From Phycisphaerae bacterium (GTDB lineage Bacteria > Planctomycetota > Phycisphaerae > UBA1845 > Fen-1342), in assembly GCA_030428945.1 (NCBI GenBank), contig JAUIEC010000020.1, positions 30,368 through 94,367 of the forward strand: a stretch of 64,000 nt of DNA, in the 5' to 3' direction. Shown here in pieces: positions 24,100 through 32,570 of the stretch. A model generated the notes under the pieces. It had not been told where the DNA came from and searched no databases. It worked only from the letters and a program-made list of their open reading frames with translations. The number at the start of each line of letters is the position of its first letter. The first letter of the stretch is position 1. The position numbers were made by a program, and so were the translations under genes.

Positions 24100-24636
24100 A
24101 TGCAGAATAGCGGGAAGCGAACAGGCAAGTCCGCTGCGGCCAGGAAGAAGACGGCGAAGACGTCGGCGTCACGCAAGAAGCAACCGGCCGCCAGGCGGGC
24201 CGCTGCGTCAGCCAGGCCGCGTGGCGGGTCCGTCGGGTCGTCGGACCAGGTGAGCGCATCCAGGCGCATCGACGAGTACATCAGCGGGCTGCCCGACTGG
24301 CGAGGCGAGCGTCTGGGGGAGATCCGCGCTCTCATTCATGAAGCGGATCCGGACGTGGTCGAAGAGTGGAAGTGGATGGGCAGCCCGGTCTGGTCGCACG
24401 ACGGAATCTTCGTCGTCGGCAACGCGCACAAGGAAAAGGTGAAACTCACCTTCGCACAGGGGGCCCGGCTCGCTGACGCCGGGAAGCTCTTCAACGCGGG
24501 ACTGGGCGGGAACCGGTGGCGGGCCATCGACCTGTACGAAGGAGACAAGGTGCCGAAGGCCGCGTTCAAGGCGCTGATCCGCGAGGCGGTGGCCTGCAAC
24601 ATCAAGATCAGGGCGGCCAAGAAAAGCCCACGGTGA
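24100..24636 (+). CDS. DUF1801 domain protein with a histone-like basic tail
   Basis: A 178-residue protein. The ATG at 24100 follows AGGAAGGA. The first 55 residues are Lys/Ala/Arg-rich (for example KSAAARKKTAKTSASRKKQP), similar to histone H1-like tails. The rest is a DUF1801 (YdhG-like) domain: RIDEYISGLPDWRGERLGEIRALIHEADPDV, then EEWKWMGSPVWSHDGIFVVGN and KVKLTFAQGARL. The function of DUF1801 is unknown; the tail suggests DNA or RNA binding. It is the first chromosomal gene beyond the element junction. Confidence 0.85.
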   Translation: MQNSGKRTGKSAAARKKTAKTSASRKKQPAARRAAASARPRGGSVGSSDQVSASRRIDEYISGLPDWRGERLGEIRALIHEADPDVVEEWKWMGSPVWSHDGIFVVGNAHKEKVKLTFAQGARLADAGKLFNAGLGGNRWRAIDLYEGDKVPKAAFKALIREAVACNIKIRAAKKSPR

Positions 24637-25117
24637 ATGGTTGGCCGGCGAAGTAGGTGTCTTCCCGCGACCGACGCGGATGTGGGCTTCTACAGGTGGC
24701 CTCGACGCCGAGCGTTTCGTTGACGTAACGCGTCACCTTGCCGGCGAAAGGGCCCTTGCAGCCGTTGTACCACTTACAACGCCCAGCAACCTATGCGATG
24801 TTATCGTGCGTTTTTCGCTTCCGGCCAGCCACCTGACTCTCGCACGCGGCCGCATGGACCGCTGAACTCCACTGCCCGGACGAGATCCAAAGATCACACC
24901 AGGGACGGTGCCCGGGCGCGAGTGGTTTCGCGGTCGCGCGCATTCGCCGGGGCAGCGCCTCGCTCCGGCCGCGCTTGGAACCCGCCCGTACGGGCCGTAT
25001 CATCCGCGAGTCCAGGCTGCGGCCGGCAGCGGGCGCCTGCCCGGCGAACCATTCCCGGCGAACATCCGAGCGGCTGGCAGTCCCGGCCGAACAATCCGAA
25101 ACCGAGGAGTCCTGTCG
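24637..25117. other. Intergenic region upstream of the dipeptidase gene
   Basis: About 480 nt without a supported gene. It has a small hairpin GTTGTA/TACAAC near 24764-24780 and high G+C afterwards. No clear promoter could be picked out. Confidence 0.4.
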
Positions 25118-26347
25118 ATGCGCATGTCCGCCAGATCACTCTGCATCGCCGTTGTGCTGTCGTGCGGCGGCATCCTGTTCGGCTGCGCAGCGGACGGGCC
25201 GGTCACGCTGACAGAGCGGGCCCGGCAGATTCACGCGGCCGGGATCGTTGTCGACGGCCACAACGACCTTCCCTGGCAGGTACGCGAGAAGGCCGATTCA
25301 TCGTTCGACGATCTCGACCTCTCCCGCCGCCAGGACAGCGTGCAGACCGACATCCCTCGGCTGCGGGCCGGCGGCGTCGACGCCCAGTTCTGGGTCGTCT
25401 ACGTGCCCGCCGAGACCGACGGCACCGGGCTGGCCGCCGCCCAGGCCCGCGAACAGTTCGCCCTGATTCACGAGATGATCGCGCGCCACCCGGACGACCT
25501 CGAACTCGCCCGCACCGCGGCCGACATCGAGCGGATCGTCGGCGGCGGCAGGATCGCTTCGCTGATCGGCGTCGAAGGCGGACACATGATCGAGCAGGAC
25601 CTGTCGCTGCTGGCCGAGTTCCATGCCCGCGGCGCCCGGTACCTCGGCCTGACGCACTCGGCGACGATCGACTGGGCCGACTCGGCCACCGATGAGCCGC
25701 GCAGCGGCGGCCTTTCGCCGTTCGGCGAGGACGTCGTCCGCGAACTGAACCGGCTCGGCATGCTGGTCGACCTCGCGCACGTCTCGCCCGACACGATGCG
25801 CGACGTGCTGCGGGTCACGACCGCGCCCGTGATCTCGTCGCACTCCGGCGCGTACGCGGTCGCGCCGCACAGCCGCAACATTCCGGACGACGTGCTGCGT
25901 GGCATCCGCGACAACGGCGGCCTCGTGATGGTCGTGTTCTTCTCGGGCTACGTCGATCCGCAGGCCGCCCGCATCATGGCCCGCAATCTCGAGACGCGCC
26001 GTGAACTGCGGCAGCAATACCCTGACGAGGCGGACTACCAGGAGGCCTGGCGACGGTACCGTGACGCCCGGCCGATTCCGGCAGGCACGGTTCGTTCGCT
26101 GGTCGATCACATCGACCATATCGTCAGCGTCGCCGGCATCGATCATGTCGGGCTCGGCAGCGACTACGACGGGGCCGGCCTCTTCCCCCGGCAACTCGAG
26201 GACGTGTCGGGCTTCCCCTACATCACCCAGGAACTGCTCAACCGCGGCTACGGCGAGGCCGACATCCACAAGATCCTCGGCGGCAACCTGCTGCGGGTCA
26301 TGCGGGAAGCCGAGCAGGTAGCGGCCCAGGCGGCGATCGACGGATGA
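25118..26347 (+). CDS. Lipoprotein membrane dipeptidase (peptidase family M19)
   Basis: A 409-residue zinc dipeptidase of the renal dipeptidase type. The ATG at 25118 follows GAGGAGT and starts a lipoprotein signal peptide with lipobox LFGC. Metal and active-site motifs are present: VVDGHNDLPWQ, the bridging Glu in SLIGVEGGHMIEQDL, LGLTHSATIDWAD, a His in DLAHVSPDTM, SSHSGAYAV and GLGSDYDGA. The enzyme cleaves dipeptides including L-D or D-containing ones. It overlaps the next gene by ATGA, so it is coupled to an N-acyl-D-amino-acid deacylase. The pair suggests periplasmic breakdown of D-amino-acid peptides. Confidence 0.93.
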   Translation: MRMSARSLCIAVVLSCGGILFGCAADGPVTLTERARQIHAAGIVVDGHNDLPWQVREKADSSFDDLDLSRRQDSVQTDIPRLRAGGVDAQFWVVYVPAETDGTGLAAAQAREQFALIHEMIARHPDDLELARTAADIERIVGGGRIASLIGVEGGHMIEQDLSLLAEFHARGARYLGLTHSATIDWADSATDEPRSGGLSPFGEDVVRELNRLGMLVDLAHVSPDTMRDVLRVTTAPVISSHSGAYAVAPHSRNIPDDVLRGIRDNGGLVMVVFFSGYVDPQAARIMARNLETRRELRQQYPDEADYQEAWRRYRDARPIPAGTVRSLVDHIDHIVSVAGIDHVGLGSDYDGAGLFPRQLEDVSGFPYITQELLNRGYGEADIHKILGGNLLRVMREAEQVAAQAAIDG

Positions 26348-27906
26348 GCCGCTGCCTCTCCGCACGCGCGATCGCCGCGGTTCTGTGGGCATTGACCCCG
26401 GCCGTCCTCGCCACGCCACCCGCGCCGGGCTACGACCTGCTGATCGAGGGCGGGACACTGATCGACGGAACCGGACGGCCGCGACAGCCCGGCAACGTGC
26501 TGGTCCGGGACGGACGCATCGTCCGCATCGGCCGCTTTGAACCGCCCGCCGAACAGGTTGCCCGCCGCATCGATGCCCGCGGCAGGATCGTCTCGCCGGG
26601 CTTCATCGACACGCACGCCCACGGCGACCCGCTTTCGGATCACGCTTTCGACAACTTCCTGGCCATGGGCGTGACGACGGTCTGCCTCGGGCAGGATGGG
26701 AGCAGCCCGTCCGACCTCGCGGACTGGATGGCTCGCGCCGCCGTGGCCGAACTCGGAACGGATGTCGCCATGTTCATCGGGCACGGCACGGTTCGCGACC
26801 ACACGGGTGTCGGGCTTCAGCCGAACCCGACCGAAGCGCAGTTGGCCGCCATGCAGGGCCTGGTCGACGAGGCGATGAAACGGGGCTGCTTCGGCCTGAC
26901 CACCGGCCTGGAGTACCAGCCGGGCTCCTTCGCGGATGTCGATGAACTGGCCCGGCTCGCCGAACCGGTCGCCCGCGCCGGTGGCCTGGTGATGAGCCAT
27001 CTGCGAACCGAAGACAACGACGGGATCGCGGCGGCGCTCGATGAACTCCTCGAACAGGGCCGTCGCGCCGGCTGCCCGGTGCATGTGTCACACATCAAGG
27101 TGATCTACGGGCAGGGGGCACCCCGCGCGGCCCGCCTGCTTGCTCGCATGGCCGACGCGCGCCGACAGGGACAGCGCGTCACCGCCGACCTCTACCCGTA
27201 CCAGGCCAGCTACACCGGCATCGCGCTGCTCTTTCCCGAGTGGGCCAAACCGCCCCACGACTACGCCGACATCGTCCGCACCCGCCGGGCCGACCTGGCC
27301 GACTTCCTGCGTCGCAAGGTCGCGGCACGCAACGGCCCGCAGGCCACGCTGCTGGGAACGGGGACGTGGCGCGGCCTGACCCTCGCGCAGGCGGCCGACC
27401 GTGTCGGCAAGCCGTTCGAAGACCTGCTGATCGATGACATCGGCCTGTACGGCGCCGACGCCGCCTACTTCGTCATGGATCGCGACCTGCAGGAGCACCT
27501 GCTGGCCGACCCGTTCGTGATGATCTGCTCGGACGGAAGCCCGACCACCAGCCACCCCCGCGGCCATGGCGCCTTCGCACGCATCATTCGCCGCTACGTC
27601 CAGGACGAGGGCCTTCTCACGCTGGAGGCCGCCATCCACAAGATGACCGGTCTGCCGGCCGAAACGATCGGGCTCGACCGCCTGCGCCGCGGCCGACTGG
27701 CGGAGGGCTGGGCCGCGGACATCCTGGTGTTCGATCCCGCCCGGGTCCGCGACAACGCCAGCTATGAACACCCGCATGCCGTGGCGACCGGATTCGACGC
27801 CGTCATCGTCAACGGCCGCCTCGTGCGGGCCGGCGAGGGGAGCGTCGCCCGCCCGGCCGGACGCCTGCTGCGGCGGGCCGGCAGCGATCGCCCGTCCGGC
27901 GAGTAA
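26344..27906 (+). CDS. N-acyl-D-amino-acid deacylase (D-aminoacylase, amidohydrolase family)
   Basis: A 520-residue exported amidohydrolase. A signal peptide (ARAIAAVLWALTPAVLATPP) precedes DLLIEGGTLIDGTGRPR and VSPGFIDTHAHGD, the first metal-binding motif. Further metal ligands are in GLTTGLEYQPG, MSHLRTEDND, VHVSHIKV and ICSDGSPTTSHPRGHGAFARI. The last is the typical D-aminoacylase ending, followed by GRLAEGWAADILVFDP. It removes acyl groups from N-acyl-D-amino acids. Translation is coupled to the dipeptidase by a 4-nt overlap. Together they would recycle or scavenge D-amino acids from cell-wall or acylated peptides. Confidence 0.93.
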   Translation: MSRCLSARAIAAVLWALTPAVLATPPAPGYDLLIEGGTLIDGTGRPRQPGNVLVRDGRIVRIGRFEPPAEQVARRIDARGRIVSPGFIDTHAHGDPLSDHAFDNFLAMGVTTVCLGQDGSSPSDLADWMARAAVAELGTDVAMFIGHGTVRDHTGVGLQPNPTEAQLAAMQGLVDEAMKRGCFGLTTGLEYQPGSFADVDELARLAEPVARAGGLVMSHLRTEDNDGIAAALDELLEQGRRAGCPVHVSHIKVIYGQGAPRAARLLARMADARRQGQRVTADLYPYQASYTGIALLFPEWAKPPHDYADIVRTRRADLADFLRRKVAARNGPQATLLGTGTWRGLTLAQAADRVGKPFEDLLIDDIGLYGADAAYFVMDRDLQEHLLADPFVMICSDGSPTTSHPRGHGAFARIIRRYVQDEGLLTLEAAIHKMTGLPAETIGLDRLRRGRLAEGWAADILVFDPARVRDNASYEHPHAVATGFDAVIVNGRLVRAGEGSVARPAGRLLRRAGSDRPSGE

Positions 27907-27948
27907 CGCACGCGAATCGCCGAAACCGCCGGACCGTCGGGGCGGGAT

Positions 27949-27968
27949 CGAACGCGCCGGCGCGTTCG
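27949..27968. terminator. 20-nt perfect palindrome between convergent genes
   Basis: CGAACGCGCC and GGCGCGTTCG form a perfect palindrome ending one base before the stop codon of the minus-strand gene. It has no T tract but lies between two convergent genes, so it probably serves as a shared 3'-end hairpin. Confidence 0.45.
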
Positions 27969-29207
27969 CTACGACCCGCCGGCCGCAAGCGGGTGCGTCA
28001 TCACCACGCTCGACGGAATCGGCGGGTATCCGATCGTCAGCCGGTGCGTCTCGAAGTCGTCGCCTTGCAGCCCGACCTGGTCGAGCGCGTATTCGATCAG
28101 CTCCGCGTATCGCGGAACGCCCGACGTCGCCAGCGCTGTCGTCCCTGTCCCCAGGTATTCCGGCGTCTCGCGCAGCGGCATCCGGTCGTGGTCCTCGAGT
28201 TCCGCCGGGTCGCGCATGAACACATCGCTGTACATCCCCGCCTCCGGACGGATCGGACCGTACAGGTCCCGATGCACGATCCAGTCGAACAGCAGCGACG
28301 CGGTCGGCGTTCGCACCCGCGCCATCACCGCCGCCTGGCGATGCGCCTCGTCCCGGAAGCGCGGCTCGGCCGCCCGGACGATCTCGCCGGTCAGGCAGGT
28401 GAACATCCCCGTATTGCCCAGCCGCTCCTCCGCCAGCAGGTGCTCGACCAGACCGCTCACCCGGCGAACCGTCCGAAAGGCCGGCAGGGGGTCGGAACAG
28501 AACCGGCGAATCAGCGGCAGTCCGTCGCCCGGCCGACATTCCGGATCCAACGGCCGCCGGTCAAAGTCCGTCCGCATCCGGCCGTCCGCGTCGATCGAGT
28601 GCATGCTCGTGATCCGCCACGGCACGCTGGTTCGGATCCGCCGGACATCGACGTAACCGACCAGCGAGATCGCGTCGACCTGCCGACCGTCCGCCGACGG
28701 CCACAGGATGTAGGTCCGCAGGTGCGTGCGGGCGTGCACCCCGAAGACATAGCTCAGGTGCTCGAACGCACCCCGCCGGTGCAGCAGGTCGGCCTCGGCA
28801 CGCCGCGTCTTCGACTGGCCCGTCGTCAGCATGTTGAACGACTTGCGATCCCCGGCGTGAATCCGGACGAACTCGCGCAGCGCGACGAACGCCTCTTCGA
28901 CCTCGGCGATATGCGCCGCCGCAACCCGCTTGCGCTTGGCGGCCCGCAGCAGAATCTGCACGCCGCGGGTCCCCGGCAGATGCTGGGCGGCCCGGAACGG
29001 GTCGTCCCCTTCGATCGCCTTCGATACCTTCCACGCCAGCCCGTTGTCGACGTTCAACGCCTTGGCCAGCTCGGCCGGACGGGCGATGTTCTCACCCGGA
29101 ACCGATTGAACCACCGCGGTCAGGGCCCGTCGAACCCGTTGCAGCACCTGCTCGGCACCCGCCTCGAAGGCCCGCGGGTCACGCTTGGTCTTCTCTCGTA
29201 CCACCAT
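27969..29207 (-). CDS. Conserved protein of unknown function (412 residues)
   Basis: Starts at the ATG at 29207 (GGAG about 12 nt upstream; a GTG at 29243 is the alternative). The N-terminal 110 residues are helical with an HTH-like part (RPAELAKALNVDNGLAWKVSKAI). The remainder includes DRKSFNMLTTGQSKTRRAEADLLHRRGAFEHLSYVFGVHARTHLRTYIL and later a beta-rich region ending GDDFETHRLTIGYPPIPSS. No signal peptide or membrane segment is seen. I do not recognise a named family; the HTH-like segment suggests a regulator, with low confidence. Confidence 0.75.
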   Translation of the reverse strand: MVVREKTKRDPRAFEAGAEQVLQRVRRALTAVVQSVPGENIARPAELAKALNVDNGLAWKVSKAIEGDDPFRAAQHLPGTRGVQILLRAAKRKRVAAAHIAEVEEAFVALREFVRIHAGDRKSFNMLTTGQSKTRRAEADLLHRRGAFEHLSYVFGVHARTHLRTYILWPSADGRQVDAISLVGYVDVRRIRTSVPWRITSMHSIDADGRMRTDFDRRPLDPECRPGDGLPLIRRFCSDPLPAFRTVRRVSGLVEHLLAEERLGNTGMFTCLTGEIVRAAEPRFRDEAHRQAAVMARVRTPTASLLFDWIVHRDLYGPIRPEAGMYSDVFMRDPAELEDHDRMPLRETPEYLGTGTTALATSGVPRYAELIEYALDQVGLQGDDFETHRLTIGYPPIPSSVVMTHPLAAGGS

Positions 29208-29269
29208 GTGTCTGCTCTGCTCCAACAGCGAATGCCCCGCCACGAACGGGGCGGCTCCTCGTGCGCCGC

Positions 29270-31672
29270 CTACCGCCCCAGACGGTACGGCACGCCGCTC
29301 TCGTACATCTTCCGGCGCTCCTCCAGGTCCGCGATCCGCGCCGCGTCCGCCAGCTCCAGCGCCGCCTTCATCACGTCAATCGCCTCGTCGAAACGACCCA
29401 GCTCCGCCAGCGCCGCCGCCCGCGTGTCCAGCAGGTTCGCGTCGGGATGCGCTGCCTGTTCCGCCGCGCGCGTCACGATCCGCAGGGCGGCCGCACCGTC
29501 CCGCACGTCGGCATCCGGGCAGGTCGCCAGCAGCCACGCCAGGTCATTCGCGTAACGCCGGTTCTCCGGGGCCGCCGCCGCGGCGCCGCGCAGGGCCTCG
29601 GCCGCCGCCGCCCAGTCCTCGGCCCGCAGACGCGCGAAACCGAGGATGTGCCAGGCCCGGTCGCGTTCCGGCGCCAGCCCGACCACGCGCTGCAGGGCGT
29701 CCATCGCCTCGGACCCGCGCCCCGCCCGCAGAAGCGCCTCGGCCTGCAGTTCCAGCAGGGCGACGTTCTCGGGCTGCGCGGCCAGTACCCGGTCAAGGGC
29801 CGCCGCGGCCTCCTCCGGACGGTCCGCCTCGAGCAGCACCCGCGCCAGCCGGGCCGCGATATGCGCGGCACCGGGCGAGATCCGCTGCGCCGCGCGGAAC
29901 TGCGCCAGCGCCTCGTCGATCCGCCCCAACCGGTACAGCGCCAGTCCGTACGCTTCGTGCGTCGCCGCCAGGACCGGCTCAACGTCAAGCGCCTGCCGCA
30001 GGATCGCCGCGGCTTCCTCGTTCCGGCCAAGCTCGATCAGCGACAGCGCGTAGTTCGTCAGCGTTGTGCCGTTGTCCGCTTGCAGTTCCACCGCCCGGCG
30101 GTAGTGCGGCAGCGATTCCTCGTGACGCCCGAGCCGCGCCAGGGCCAGCCCCAGGTTGCCGTACACCCACGGCATCGCCGCGTTCGCTCCGCGCAGTTCG
30201 ATCACCTCTTCCAGGTCCCGCACCGCCTGCGGATAGTTCTGCAGGATGATCTGCCGCAGGGCGGACTGCATCCGGTCGACTTCCGCGCTGTGTTCGTGCG
30301 TATCCGGCAGTGTCTCCGCCAGCCGCAGCAGCTCCAGCTCGCTCCGCGCGCCCCCGGCATGCTCGTCGCCCCCCAGGTAACCCAGCGACTGCAGCCGCGC
30401 AATCTCCGCGGCACTCGCCTCGCGCGTCGCCGCCGTGCGCGTCACCACCTGCGGCGCTTCCGTGATCAGGTCCTCGAGCGCGGCCCGCAGGGCGGCCGCC
30501 CGGTCCGGCTCCGCCGCCGCCAGGTTCCTGAGCTCTTCCGGATCGCTGCGCAGATCGAACAACTGCGGACTGCCCGCATGCACGTACTTCCAGCCTGCCT
30601 GCCGCACCGCCCGTGGCGCGGCGTAGCCCCAGTTGTGGTAGGGCATCATCGACTCGCTGTACGCCAGCCGTCCGTCATCGTCCACCCGCCCCTCCAGCAG
30701 CGGCACCAGGCTGACCCCCTCGGCATCCGCCAGCGGCGGCAGAGCGAGCAGATCAAGCACCGTCGGCGCCAGGTCCGCCAGCCGCACCTGCCCCGGAACC
30801 CGCCGACCGGCCGGCAGCCGACCCGGGTACCGCCAGATCATCGGCACCGCCATGGTCGCGTCGTAGACGTGAACCCCGTGCGTCCGCTCTCCGTGCGCGC
30901 CGAGCGATTCGCCGTGGTCGGCCACCAGGATCACCAGCGTGTCACGATCCAGCGATCGCGCCGCCAGCGCATCGAGCAGGCGCCCGACCTGCCTGTCGAC
31001 GAAAGCGATCTCCGCCAGGTACGGGTCGTCGATCGCCGCCGCCACCTCCTCCGGCGCCTGGTACGGGAAGTGCGGATCGTACATGTGCACGAACAGGAAG
31101 AAACGCTCGTCGCGGTGCGCATCCAGCAACCGGATGGCACTCTCGCAGACCTCGTCGCCACGTCGCTCGGCAATCCCGATCACGCCTTCGCCGACCGTCA
31201 CGTCGTGGTACACGTCAAAGCCCTGGCCGAGTCCGTACTCGTGGTTCAGCACGTACGCCGCCACCTCCGCCAGCGTCGCGAATCCCGCCCGGCCGAGGAC
31301 TTCCGGCAGGGTCACGTTGTCCGCGTGCAGGTGAAAGTGACCATTGTCGCGGGCGCCATGCACGTAAGGCTGCGTGCCGGTCAGCATCGTCGCATGCGAC
31401 GGCAGCGTCAGCGGGGCCGCGGCCGTGCACTGCGTGAACAGCACACCCTCGGCCGCAAGCTGGTCGATCCGCGGCGTGACCTGCGCCGGATGCCCGTAGC
31501 AGCCCAGGTGGTCCGCCCGCAGGGTGTCGATCGAGATCAGCACCACGTTCGTCGGCGCCGACCCGACTGCCGGCGAACGCCCGCCGACTGCGGCGGGCCG
31601 GCCGCTCCGCCACATCAGCAGGCCGCCCACCAGGACGCCCGCAACCACCAGCATCGACAACGCGTTCCGCAC
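29270..31672 (-). CDS. Membrane-anchored sulfatase-fold hydrolase with C-terminal TPR repeats
   Basis: An 800-residue protein. The GTG at 31672 is preferred since GGGGAG lies 8 nt upstream; an ATG at 31654 is the alternative. A signal anchor (MLVVAGVLVGGLLMW) is followed by an alkaline-phosphatase-superfamily domain (residues about 40-440): VVLISIDTLRADHLGCYG, LTLPSHATMLTG, VADHGESLGAHGE. The usual sulfatase CxPxR formylglycine site is replaced by TLPSH, so Cys-derived formylglycine is impossible and the nucleophile is probably Thr. The C-terminal 330 residues hold about nine TPR-like repeats (WVYGNLGLALARLGRHEESLPHYRRA and others). Substrate unknown. Confidence 0.87.
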   Translation of the reverse strand: MRNALSMLVVAGVLVGGLLMWRSGRPAAVGGRSPAVGSAPTNVVLISIDTLRADHLGCYGHPAQVTPRIDQLAAEGVLFTQCTAAAPLTLPSHATMLTGTQPYVHGARDNGHFHLHADNVTLPEVLGRAGFATLAEVAAYVLNHEYGLGQGFDVYHDVTVGEGVIGIAERRGDEVCESAIRLLDAHRDERFFLFVHMYDPHFPYQAPEEVAAAIDDPYLAEIAFVDRQVGRLLDALAARSLDRDTLVILVADHGESLGAHGERTHGVHVYDATMAVPMIWRYPGRLPAGRRVPGQVRLADLAPTVLDLLALPPLADAEGVSLVPLLEGRVDDDGRLAYSESMMPYHNWGYAAPRAVRQAGWKYVHAGSPQLFDLRSDPEELRNLAAAEPDRAAALRAALEDLITEAPQVVTRTAATREASAAEIARLQSLGYLGGDEHAGGARSELELLRLAETLPDTHEHSAEVDRMQSALRQIILQNYPQAVRDLEEVIELRGANAAMPWVYGNLGLALARLGRHEESLPHYRRAVELQADNGTTLTNYALSLIELGRNEEAAAILRQALDVEPVLAATHEAYGLALYRLGRIDEALAQFRAAQRISPGAAHIAARLARVLLEADRPEEAAAALDRVLAAQPENVALLELQAEALLRAGRGSEAMDALQRVVGLAPERDRAWHILGFARLRAEDWAAAAEALRGAAAAAPENRRYANDLAWLLATCPDADVRDGAAALRIVTRAAEQAAHPDANLLDTRAAALAELGRFDEAIDVMKAALELADAARIADLEERRKMYESGVPYRLGR

Positions 31673-31830
31673 CGGTCCAACTCCCCGCAGTTCGGCAGCG
31701 CGGGGCAGGGGCCGCCACGCCGCCAGGGTCGACGATGATCCCGGGCAGGGACAAAACACCCCGCCCACCGAACGTAGTCTCCCACAGCGAGAATAACGGC
31801 ACCAGACGGGCGGTCCGTACGTTTTTAAAA

Positions 31831-31868
31831 ATTTTTTTATTGACACAGGCCACGCATTTCTCAACGAT
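31831..31868 (+). promoter_or_regulatory. Promoter with UP-like A/T tract for the PEP-CTERM gene
   Basis: A block of T and A runs (31821-31840) in otherwise 70 % G+C DNA leads into a perfect TTGACA at 31840-31845. After 17 nt there is a weaker AACGAT at 31863-31868. The gene starts at 31928 with AGGAGGAG upstream. Strong expression is expected. Confidence 0.6.
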
Positions 31869-31927
31869 GTTCGAAACACGACCGGATCACGTACAGGTCC
31901 GGACGCCTTTCCCAGGAGGAGAACATC

Positions 31928-32428
31928 ATGAAACGTCTGGCAATCCTGGCGGCATTCGCCTGTGCCACCCCGGCTTCGTTCGCGGACTTCGACGGACCCT
32001 ACGCGCCCGAGAACTGGACACTGGTCAACCCGGCCGATTCGCTCGGCACGCTCGATGTCAGCACCATGTACATCCAGGGAATCAACAGCAGCTTCTACAC
32101 CCCGGCGCCCTACACCGCCTACTACGGAATCAAGGCCGCCGCCGACCAGACCCTGACCCTCGACTACAACTTCGGCACCAACGCGTTCCCCAACGGCGAC
32201 TGGTTCTACTACGAAGTCAACGGCAGCAAGACCGTCGTCACCAACTCGCCCGCTTCCGGCTCGCTCTCGATCCCCGTCTCCTTCAACGATGACGTCGCCT
32301 TCGGGGTCGAGTCGGCCGACAACCTGTTCGGGGCCGCCTACGTCACCATCACCAACTTCGCCTACGTCCCCGAGCCCGGCACCCTGATGCTCCTGACGCT
32401 CCCGTTGCTGGCGCTGCGACGTCGCTGA
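31928..32428 (+). CDS. PEP-CTERM sorted extracellular protein
   Basis: A 166-residue protein with a signal peptide (MKRLAILAAFACATPASFA), a beta-rich mature region with many Tyr, Asn, Ser and Thr residues, and a C-terminal PEP-CTERM signal: VPEPGTLMLLTLPLLALRRR. Such signals are processed by exosortase (EpsH/XrtA class) and are linked to exopolysaccharide or surface material. AGGAGGAG precedes the ATG. The exosortase is not in this window. The strong promoter suggests an abundant surface or matrix protein. Confidence 0.92.
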   Translation: MKRLAILAAFACATPASFADFDGPYAPENWTLVNPADSLGTLDVSTMYIQGINSSFYTPAPYTAYYGIKAAADQTLTLDYNFGTNAFPNGDWFYYEVNGSKTVVTNSPASGSLSIPVSFNDDVAFGVESADNLFGAAYVTITNFAYVPEPGTLMLLTLPLLALRRR

Positions 32429-32442
32429 CGTCCTCCCTCCCG

Positions 32443-32491
32443 GCAGCGCTGAGCGGCGGCCTCCGGCACGGGTGCCGACCGCTCGCGCTGC
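32443..32491 (+). terminator. Large hairpin after the PEP-CTERM gene
   Basis: GCAGCGC at 32443-32449 pairs with GCGCTGC at 32485-32491, with further inner pairing AGCGG/CCGCT. No T tract, as is common for 3'-end hairpins in G+C-rich genomes. Confidence 0.45.
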
Positions 32492-32570
32492 TACGTTGCA
32501 ACCCTGAAGCGGACGCCGCGCCCCCGATCGCGGGTACCACCGTGATTCGGACCTGATACGGAGCACTCCG

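Noticed and set aside
24764..24780. Terminator or regulatory hairpin upstream of the dipeptidase gene
   Set aside because: The 6-bp stem is short, lacks a T tract and is not near a gene end.
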